DNA from: an uncultured Prevotella sp.
GTDB taxonomy: Bacteria > Bacteroidota > Bacteroidia > Bacteroidales > Bacteroidaceae
Direction: 5' to 3'
Assembly: GCA_947072805.1 (NCBI GenBank)
Contig: CAMTJK010000105.1
Coordinates: 1 to 11,164, forward strand
Length of the DNA: 11,164 nt
Within the stretch, counting starts at the first letter, position 1; each line of letters opens with the position of its first letter. Below, in pieces: positions 7,401-11,164 of the stretch. A model generated the notes under the pieces. That model saw only the letters and a list, made by a program, of their open reading frames with translations. It searched no databases and was not told the origin of the DNA. A program made the translations under genes and the position numbers.

Positions 7401-9339
7401 CATGGATATTCGCCGTTTAAAAGATAACCGTCTGCGTTATAAACAGGAAGATTATCGTATGCTGAATGAATTCTATAAGCAAAAAATTCAACAAGTGCAT
7501 ATTGTGGGCGAATATGCCAACTTGATGGTACGCGATTATGACGCAGCACTGCAGTATGTACAAGATTATTTCCGGATGGATTATAAGCGATTTGTATCGA
7601 AATACTTCAAAGGAAACCGTGTGCAAGAGATTGAACGCAACGTTACTCCGAAGAAATACGACCGGCTGTTTGGCGATTTATCACCGAAACAAATGGAGAT
7701 AATATCCGACAAGGAGTCGCGCTGTATCGTTGTGGCTGCCGGTCCCGGTAGTGGAAAGACCCGCGTCTTGGTACATAAACTTGCCTCGTTGCTTTCGCTT
7801 GAGGATGTAAAGCACGAGCAACTGCTGATGCTTACTTTCTCTCGCGCGGCTGCTATCGAATTTAAACAACGACTGATGGACCTTATCGGTAATGCCGCCC
7901 ATTTCGTCGAGATTAAAACATTCCATTCTTATTGCTTCGACTTGCTTGGAAGAATCGGAAACCTGGATGACGCAAAGGATGTGGTATCGCGTGCCGCTCA
8001 GATGATTAGCGATGGTGAGGTAGAGCCCAACAGAATAGCAAAAACCGTATTGGTGATAGATGAGGCTCAAGATATGAGCTCGGAGGAATATGCACTGATA
8101 CGTGCCTTGATGAGTGCAAATGAAGAGATGCGTGTGATAGCTGTGGGCGATGATGATCAGAATATTTTTGAGTTCCGCGGCTCTGATTCCAAGTATATGG
8201 CTATGTTGCTGAAAGAGTCGAACGGACGTCTCGTGGAGATGACCGAGAACTATCGCAGTGCTAAACAAATTGTAGGGTGCGCTAATGTTTTTGTCAAAAG
8301 CATTCGCGGTAGAATGAAGAGCAACCCTATTGTATCTATGAATAAGGATGATGGCTTTGTAAGTGTCACTTATCATACCTCCTCATTTATGTACGAGCCC
8401 TTGGTACGCAACCTTTTACAACATCGAGGTCAAGGCACTATGTGTGTTCTTACCCAAACTAATGAAGAAGCGGTAATCCTCGTGGCTCTACTACGTAAAT
8501 ATGGGTTACAGAGCAAACTCATCCAAAGTATGGATGGTTTCCGTTTTTGGAATATGGCAGAAGTGCGCCTTTTCTTAAAGTTAATTGACAGCGAAACACA
8601 TACTACATTGGTGGCTGATGATGTATGGGAGAATGCTAAGCGAAAGACCTATGATGTTTACGCTACCTCAGAAAGCCTTCATTACCTGAAGCGTTGTATT
8701 GAACTGTTTGAAGAGACGAACAAGGCAAAATATCTTACCGACTTCAAGGAGTTTGTTTTCGATTCTTCCATAGAGGATTTTTGCGACCTTTCCGGCGCAG
8801 ATGTTGTTGTTTCTACCATACATAAGTCCAAAGGACGTGAATTTGATGATGTGTATATGCTTATAACAGAGCCACTTCATCTAACTGAAGATATTATACG
8901 CAGGTATTATGTCGGCATGACGCGAGCAAAAAAACGTCTGTTTATACATACCAATACTGATATTTTTGACACTCTCCCGGCTGACCAACGTATGGTTGAT
9001 AACTATCCTTATGAAATGCCGAACGAGATAGTGCTTCAGCTATCTCATAAAGATGTAAATCTCGGGTTCTTTAAGTCTCGAAAAAAGGAAATTATTGCTC
9101 TGCGCCCCGGTGAGCAATTACGATTTAGCAACAATTATCTTTTTCCATTAAATAATAAATTACCTATTGCACAGCTATCTCAAAAGATGCAAACAGAACT
9201 GATATCATGGGCGGAAAAAGGATATAAAGTATCATCTTCCACCATCCGATTCATAGTAGCTTGGCGACCTAAAGATGCTCCGAAAGAAGAAAAAGAATCC
9301 GCAGTATTATTAGTGGATTTAAGTTTAATTAAAGAATAA
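4471..9339 (+). CDS. DEDD exonuclease / RecQ helicase / UvrD helicase fusion protein
   Basis: A 1622-residue protein with three enzyme modules. Residues 28-150 are a DnaQ-like 3'-5' exonuclease, with D34-x-E36 (VVDCEVG), GHNIIHHD ending at D84, and a third motif near 115-140. A cysteine cluster (C246, C255, C259, C262) precedes the first motor. Residues about 277-620 are a full RecQ-type helicase, with PTGGGKS (308-314), DEAH (411-414) plus the RecQ aromatic loop CFSSWGQDFR, FTATA (452-456), AFGMGVD (572-578) and QEAGRAGRD (599-607). The classical RecQ zinc domain after motif VI is not seen. Residues about 640-1060 are helical and probably include winged-helix folds. Residues 1070-1493 are a full UvrD-type helicase, with AAGPGSGKT (1089-1097), VIDEAQD (1195-1201), GDDDQNIFEFRG (1226-1237), TENYRS (1258-1263), HKSKGREFDDVY (1451-1462) and YVGMTRAK (1480-1487). 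A C-terminal extension of about 100 residues follows. It likely unwinds and trims DNA ends or recombination intermediates. Confidence 0.95.
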   Translation: MSIWSKFISSISGNGATSANEEVFRDSSKYAVVDCEVGLNDMRVHDIGALRWDGSTFHSANKHALNKFLNDVDFLCGHNIIHHDAKYLFGEELQKWALVDTLYVSPLLFPERPYHRLLKDDKLVSEQMNNPVNDSEKARDLLMEEVSVWNELSDRKQIIYATLLYNVTEFSGFLEFVRAKADDIKLLPELIREEYKGKICEHADVATIMAQHPVELAYALALVDTTDYRSVTPSWVLKNYPNVEKCVRLLRHTRCKEGCSYCNKELDVHYNLKQFFGYNQFRTYDGEPLQENAARAAVEGKSLLAIFPTGGGKSLTFQLPALMEARSVHGLTVVISPLQSLMKDQVDNLADRGITDAVTINGLLDSITRSLSIQRVQDGDASLLYIAPEMLRSKTIEKILLARHVVRFVIDEAHCFSSWGQDFRVDYLYIGKFISEYQKKKHCSKPIPVSCFTATAKQKVIQDICDYFKQTLGLELQLFASTASRTNLRYSVIHAETNDDKYFKLRSLIANYNCPTIIYVSRTKRTVDIAEKLTRDGFKALPFHGQMDSDDKIANQDAFMTNQVSIIVATSAFGMGVDKSDVGLVVHYDISDSLENYVQEAGRAGRDPNLEARCFVLYNDSDLDKHFILINQTKLSFSEINQVWQAVKEMTRQRMRVYCSALEIARTAGWDDSVSDIETRVRTALAALEQAGYLERGNNVPHVYATGITVKNMDEARKRITESLLFDKKEVEKAVRIIKSLITQKNIAKAQDAEAESRVDYLADILGLNKGEVVSVVERMRQDGILADSKDISAYLKDSGESENKSKKLLERFSKLERYILNNIPDDALCISCKQLNDNAQNEGIATSTEKDIRTLLYFLTIKGYTYKKEDAAHNVEVKRQADMEATIKRFETRMDICRFAVEWLYKLAVKTTTVDSQKKGIQFSVVELLNDFKSQGQNLFGAHLDVQLENVEEALLYLSKIGALKLEGGFLVLYNAMDIRRLKDNRLRYKQEDYRMLNEFYKQKIQQVHIVGEYANLMVRDYDAALQYVQDYFRMDYKRFVSKYFKGNRVQEIERNVTPKKYDRLFGDLSPKQMEIISDKESRCIVVAAGPGSGKTRVLVHKLASLLSLEDVKHEQLLMLTFSRAAAIEFKQRLMDLIGNAAHFVEIKTFHSYCFDLLGRIGNLDDAKDVVSRAAQMISDGEVEPNRIAKTVLVIDEAQDMSSEEYALIRALMSANEEMRVIAVGDDDQNIFEFRGSDSKYMAMLLKESNGRLVEMTENYRSAKQIVGCANVFVKSIRGRMKSNPIVSMNKDDGFVSVTYHTSSFMYEPLVRNLLQHRGQGTMCVLTQTNEEAVILVALLRKYGLQSKLIQSMDGFRFWNMAEVRLFLKLIDSETHTTLVADDVWENAKRKTYDVYATSESLHYLKRCIELFEETNKAKYLTDFKEFVFDSSIEDFCDLSGADVVVSTIHKSKGREFDDVYMLITEPLHLTEDIIRRYYVGMTRAKKRLFIHTNTDIFDTLPADQRMVDNYPYEMPNEIVLQLSHKDVNLGFFKSRKKEIIALRPGEQLRFSNNYLFPLNNKLPIAQLSQKMQTELISWAEKGYKVSSSTIRFIVAWRPKDAPKEEKESAVLLVDLSLIKE

Positions 9340-9386
9340 TGCGCACTACGCCACACTTTTTCCGACGAATAATGGTGAAAGGATAA
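9339..9386 (+). other. Possible 15-codon coupling ORF
   Basis: The TAA of the fused helicase overlaps an ATG in the string TAATG (9337-9341). That ATG opens a 15-codon frame, MRTTPHFFRRIMVKG, whose own TAA at 9384-9386 overlaps the ATG of the next gene in a second TAATG. Chained stop-start overlaps of this kind fit translational coupling. The peptide is short and has no recognisable homologue, and two such overlaps could occur by chance in AT-rich DNA, so it may not be a gene. Confidence 0.25.
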
Positions 9387-9742
9387 TGGTTTTTATTGTA
9401 TCATATAAGTTGTCTGATAGGTATTATGAAATCGTCAGGAATGTAGGAACTGTCGAGGACGACCGAAAGGAGGATGATACGGTAAATGATACGGTAAATG
9501 ATACGGTAAATTTGTCGCAACTTACAGAAAGACAGCGCAAGATTTACGAGGCAGTAAAAAATAGCATGGAAAATGATACGATAAATGATACGATAAATGA
9601 TACGATAAATGCACAAAAATTATCTGACGCTTTGAGTACGAGTGTTATAACCATCAAACGTGACCTCTATGTTCTACGCGATATGAATCTCATTAGGTAT
9701 GTAGGGAGTAATAAAACTGGTCATTGGGAGGTTATCCAATGA
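9386..9742 (+). CDS. Winged-helix protein with two DTVN/DTIN tetrapeptide-repeat blocks
   Basis: A 118-residue protein that resembles the C-terminal tail of Bacteroidota AlbA_2/Schlafen-like or Fic-type proteins, where tetrapeptide repeats lead into a winged helix. No AlbA, ATP-binding or Fic catalytic residues are present. The repeat DTVN occurs three times at about residues 31-42, then LSQLTERQRKIYEAVKNS forms a first helix. A second block, DTIN three times at about 64-75, interrupts the domain before the DNA-recognition part (LSDALSTSVITIKRDLYVLR) and a short wing ending in GHWEVIQ. The frame is open upstream to 9329, so it could be the 3' end of a decayed larger gene. The ATG at 9386 overlaps a preceding TAA, which suggests coupled expression with the large helicase. 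It may be a stand-alone DNA-binding regulator or a remnant; I cannot decide which. Confidence 0.7.
   Translation: MVFIVSYKLSDRYYEIVRNVGTVEDDRKEDDTVNDTVNDTVNLSQLTERQRKIYEAVKNSMENDTINDTINDTINAQKLSDALSTSVITIKRDLYVLRDMNLIRYVGSNKTGHWEVIQ
9476..9511 (+). repeat. Three 12-bp tandem repeats, unit GATACGGTAAAT
   Basis: Three perfect direct copies of a 12-base unit. They encode Asp-Thr-Val-Asn three times in the linker before the winged helix. The unit length is a multiple of three, so gain or loss of a copy keeps the frame, and strand slippage could vary linker length. Confidence 0.95.
9575..9610 (+). repeat. Three 12-bp tandem repeats, unit GATACGATAAAT
   Basis: Three perfect copies of a unit differing by one base from the repeat block 63 bases upstream (G to A, turning Val into Ile). 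It lies between the first helix and the recognition part of the winged helix of the same gene, which suggests the block was copied or expanded within the gene. All copies of each block share their diagnostic base, so each block probably amplified after the split. Confidence 0.95.
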
Positions 9743-9833
9743 TGCACAACTTCCTCGCCACGAAGGTTTCAATGTTGTTCATTGGTTCCTTATTTAACCT
9801 TCTCAAATCTAATCATACATGAGTATCAACAGG

Positions 9834-10103
9834 TTACAAATACTTGGTACAAATATGCTGTATCGCCTCCACCTCTATGCGAGGACGGACATGCTTTTGA
9901 AAGGCATCTGCGTAAGCAATAGTTAACTTTGCTCCCGCCCAAAAGCATAAACGAAGGAATCCATAGAAGCAAGTAAACAGAACAATTGCGATAGCGGCAC
10001 ATGGGATATATCCCCAGTGATGCTTACCACAAATCAGGATGGAAAATCCGATAGCCAGTAACGCAAGCAATACGGAAATCATTATATGAAACCACTTTGG
10101 CAT
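9834..10103 (-). CDS. Small two-helix membrane protein, function unknown
   Basis: An 89-residue protein that I do not recognise. Residues about 5-26 (MISVLLALLAIGFSILI core) and about 31-56 (a hydrophobic stretch ending GFLRLCFWAG) look like two membrane segments joined by a short loop with K, H, H and W, followed by a C-terminal tail of about 30 soluble residues rich in charge and His. There is no cleavable signal peptide motif. The ATG lies one base after the stop of the minus-strand winged-helix gene, so the two almost certainly share an mRNA. It faces the plus-strand winged-helix gene tail to tail across about 90 bases, where I see no convincing terminator hairpin. Regulator-plus-small-membrane-protein pairs occur in toxin, phage and stress loci, but nothing specific supports a function here. 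Confidence 0.6.
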   Translation of the reverse strand: MPKWFHIMISVLLALLAIGFSILICGKHHWGYIPCAAIAIVLFTCFYGFLRLCFWAGAKLTIAYADAFQKHVRPRIEVEAIQHICTKYL

Positions 10104-10104
10104 A

Positions 10105-10425
10105 TTATTCTTTGTTAATGATTACCCATTTGCCCTCCTTACGACCACCTTCACGAGTTATGATTCCAGCTGCCTGCAGCTGAGAGACATACCGTTGCAG
10201 AGTCCTAAACTTAATACCAGTTTTTTGCGCCAGTTCACTTGTTGTGATATATGGGTCAAACAACATTTCTTTTACGAAAACCTCTTGGATTTCAGTCAAC
10301 TCTTTTACGCCACTTTTTACGCCACCTTTTACGCCATCTTTGATGACATTGCTATCAGTAACCACGTTCGAATCAGTAGTACTCTCTTTATTGACAAAGT
10401 AAGGGTGGCACGGAATATCAATCAT
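10105..10425 (-). CDS. Winged-helix protein with GVK tetrapeptide repeats (AlbA/Fic-tail type)
   Basis: With the first ATG, at 10423-10425, the product is 106 residues; a TTG at 10494 would add 23 residues through an 11-bp repeat region. The N-terminal third is a low-complexity linker with TDSNV twice, then DGVKGGVKSGVK, three copies of a four-residue unit. A winged helix follows: LTEIQEVFVKEML, then ITTSELAQKTGIKFRTLQRYVSQLQAAGII as scaffold and recognition helices (with the break at about ITTSE), and a wing ending GKWVIINKE. This matches the C-terminal DNA-binding end of Bacteroidota AlbA_2 ATP-binding proteins, whose catalytic domain is missing. It leads a two-gene minus-strand unit with the membrane protein. 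It may be an independent regulator, perhaps of its own divergent promoter region, or a leftover tail. Confidence 0.7.
   Translation of the reverse strand: MIDIPCHPYFVNKESTTDSNVVTDSNVIKDGVKGGVKSGVKELTEIQEVFVKEMLFDPYITTSELAQKTGIKFRTLQRYVSQLQAAGIITREGGRKEGKWVIINKE
10303..10338 (-). repeat. Three near-perfect 12-bp tandem repeats coding for GVK units
   Basis: Read on the plus strand, TTTTACGCCACT, TTTTACGCCACC and TTTTACGCCATC follow one another without a gap. On the minus strand they encode the repeated Gly-Val-Lys tetrapeptide unit of the winged-helix gene. The copy number (three) and unit length (12) equal those in the plus-strand gene about 0.7 kb away, although the base sequence is unrelated. 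Confidence 0.92.
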
Positions 10426-10430
10426 TAAGT

Positions 10431-10485
10431 AAGTACCGTTCAAGTACCGTCTAACTATCGTCCAAGTTCCATTCAAGTAGAAAAG
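10431..10485 (+). repeat. Five degenerate 11-bp direct repeats
   Basis: Consecutive units are AAGTACCGTTC, AAGTACCGTCT, AACTATCGTCC, AAGTTCCATTC and AAGTAGAAAAG; the last is weak. They sit between the minus-strand start at 10425 and the plus-strand ATG at 10498. The near-helical 11-bp spacing would suit an operator array. However, plus frame 1 is open through them (VSTVQVPSNYRPSSIQV), with an imperfect 11-residue echo, so they may equally be the linker-repeat remains of the downstream winged-helix gene. Confidence 0.65.
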
Positions 10486-10497
10486 TTGGTTCAATTA

Positions 10498-10701
10498 ATG
10501 CATGACGAGTATTTAAATGTCAGCAAAATGATGGAACTATGTGGTATTAAACATAGAATGACTTTCCGTGATAATTATATAAATCCAGCACTTAGTGATG
10601 GGTCTATAGAAAGAAAATATCCTGACCAGCCTAATCACCCCAAACAGATGTACCGTCTTACGGAACAGGCTAAGGTATGGAAGTTGAATAATATTGATTA
10701 A
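10498..10701 (+). CDS. Winged-helix module resembling the tail of Fic/AlbA-type proteins
   Basis: The ATG at 10498 gives 67 residues, but the frame is open from 10429 and the extra part (PSNYRPSSIQVEKLVQLM) reads like the repeat linker that precedes such domains. The domain runs YLNVSKMMELCGIKH as scaffold helices, RMTFRDNYINPAL as recognition helix, then a wing with YPDQPNHPKQMYRLT. This is a familiar C-terminal module of Fic-domain and AlbA_2 proteins in Bacteroidota, where it follows the catalytic part; none is encoded here because a stop lies at 10426-10428. It is most likely the 3' remnant of a larger gene broken by the minus-strand pair, although a short DNA-binding protein could still be made. 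The stop is followed six bases later by the next ATG, so both are probably on one transcript. Confidence 0.6.
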   Translation: MHDEYLNVSKMMELCGIKHRMTFRDNYINPALSDGSIERKYPDQPNHPKQMYRLTEQAKVWKLNNID

Positions 10702-10707
10702 TGTAAT

Positions 10708-11164
10708 ATGAGTAAGATTGACAACGAAATAAAGGAAGTAACTCCACGTTTCAAGAAAGGCGATGCCTTAGTAGAAATAGCTCCGCACCCTCTCGTTTTC
10801 ATGGAGATAAACGAAGTGAAAGGGGATGCCGGGAATAAAGATTTCTGTATTGTTACATGGTACTCGCTTGACGAAAAGGGGCTCAATGCCCAGCGTCGAT
10901 TCTCGATGGTTGCAGTTGATGGTGAGTTCTGTAACTTCAAGCCAATCTCTCGCAAGCTTCTCAAAGAGGCTAAAAGCTTGATGCACCAATACGATGCAGA
11001 AGTTAGACCACTGACGGATAAGAAAAAAGCGAAATCACTGTACAAGGATTATAATCGCAAGTTGATAGAGTTGCTCCCTGATGCAGAAGAAAGACTGGCA
11101 CTTGCACAGCGAATTGAAAAGGAGATTGTCACAAACAAATGGCTCGACTGTGAAGAAGACAATT
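10708..11164 (+). CDS. Unrecognised protein, 3' end beyond window
   Basis: An ATG at 10708 opens a frame with no stop for the remaining 152 codons. I do not recognise the family. The first 80 residues look beta-rich, with a KKGDALVEIAPHPLVFMEI start and an FCIVTWYSLDEKG segment that could be a small SH3-like barrel. From about residue 83 the sequence is helical and charged (RKLLKEAKSLMHQYD, then KKKAKSLYKDYNRKL and EERLALAQRIEKEI), ending in an acidic patch at the window edge. There is no signal peptide or membrane segment, so it should be cytoplasmic. It begins six bases after the stop of the winged-helix module and may be co-transcribed with it. The opposite strand also has an open frame here, but the plus frame has better residue composition and context. 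Confidence 0.75.
   Translation, partial: MSKIDNEIKEVTPRFKKGDALVEIAPHPLVFMEINEVKGDAGNKDFCIVTWYSLDEKGLNAQRRFSMVAVDGEFCNFKPISRKLLKEAKSLMHQYDAEVRPLTDKKKAKSLYKDYNRKLIELLPDAEERLALAQRIEKEIVTNKWLDCEEDN

Noticed and set aside
9476..9610. CRISPR-like alternation of repeats and a spacer.
   Set aside because: Units are 12 bp, head to tail without spacers, and encode in-frame tetrapeptides.
9743..9833. Possible bidirectional terminator between the convergent winged-helix and membrane-protein genes.
   Set aside because: No stem of six or more pairs followed by a T-run could be found on either strand.
10698..11045. 115-codon minus-strand open frame opposite the last gene.
   Set aside because: The plus frame starts with ATG just after the preceding stop, stays open to the window end and has more protein-like composition.

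Overview
The window looks like an accessory, helicase-rich region of a Bacteroidota chromosome, most likely Bacteroidales (Bacteroides, Parabacteroides or Prevotella type). This rests on protein flavour, moderate GC, the absence of strong Shine-Dalgarno sequences before the starts, and tetrapeptide-repeat linkers joined to winged-helix modules, which are common in Bacteroidota AlbA/Fic-type proteins. It is an inference from reading; no search was run. No tRNA, rRNA, CRISPR array, integrase or insertion sequence is visible. No stretch over 300 bases lacks a gene or gene remnant.

Positions 1-4428 hold a plus-strand run of tightly spaced genes. First comes the wreck of a YhcG/DUF1016-type nuclease gene (1-350), in which the N-terminal domain is joined out of frame to the extreme C-terminus. 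Next is an intact 1030-residue protein (378-3470) with a phospholipase-D-like nuclease domain, an SF2 helicase and a DUF3427-like tail. A second internally deleted gene (3474-3982) starts three bases after that helicase. It keeps a short N-terminus, motif VI of an SF1 helicase and a DUF559/Vsr-like endonuclease domain whose last codons are frameshifted. A compact Nudix hydrolase (4006-4428) ends the run. The ancestral set (nuclease, nuclease-helicase, helicase-nuclease, Nudix) resembles an anti-phage or DNA-processing operon that has lost two of four members.

Positions 4471-9339 encode one 1622-residue protein: a DEDD 3'-5' exonuclease domain, a cysteine cluster, a complete RecQ-type SF2 helicase, a long linker probably containing winged helices, a complete UvrD-type SF1 helicase and a C-terminal extension. 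Two complete motors of different superfamilies plus an exonuclease in one chain is the most striking feature here. It lies 42 bases after the Nudix gene, so co-transcription is plausible.

Positions 9339-10701 hold three small winged-helix ORFs, two plus and one minus, all resembling the C-terminal tails of AlbA_2/Schlafen or Fic-type proteins without the catalytic parts. Each is preceded or interrupted by short tandem repeats (12-bp triplets or an 11-bp series). The minus-strand one is followed, one base later, by a two-helix membrane protein. An unrecognised gene starting at 10708 runs off the window's end.

The likely theme is nucleic-acid unwinding coupled to nucleases, with a nucleotide-pool enzyme and regulatory modules beside it. 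A defence role is an inference from composition and gene loss, not something the sequence proves.
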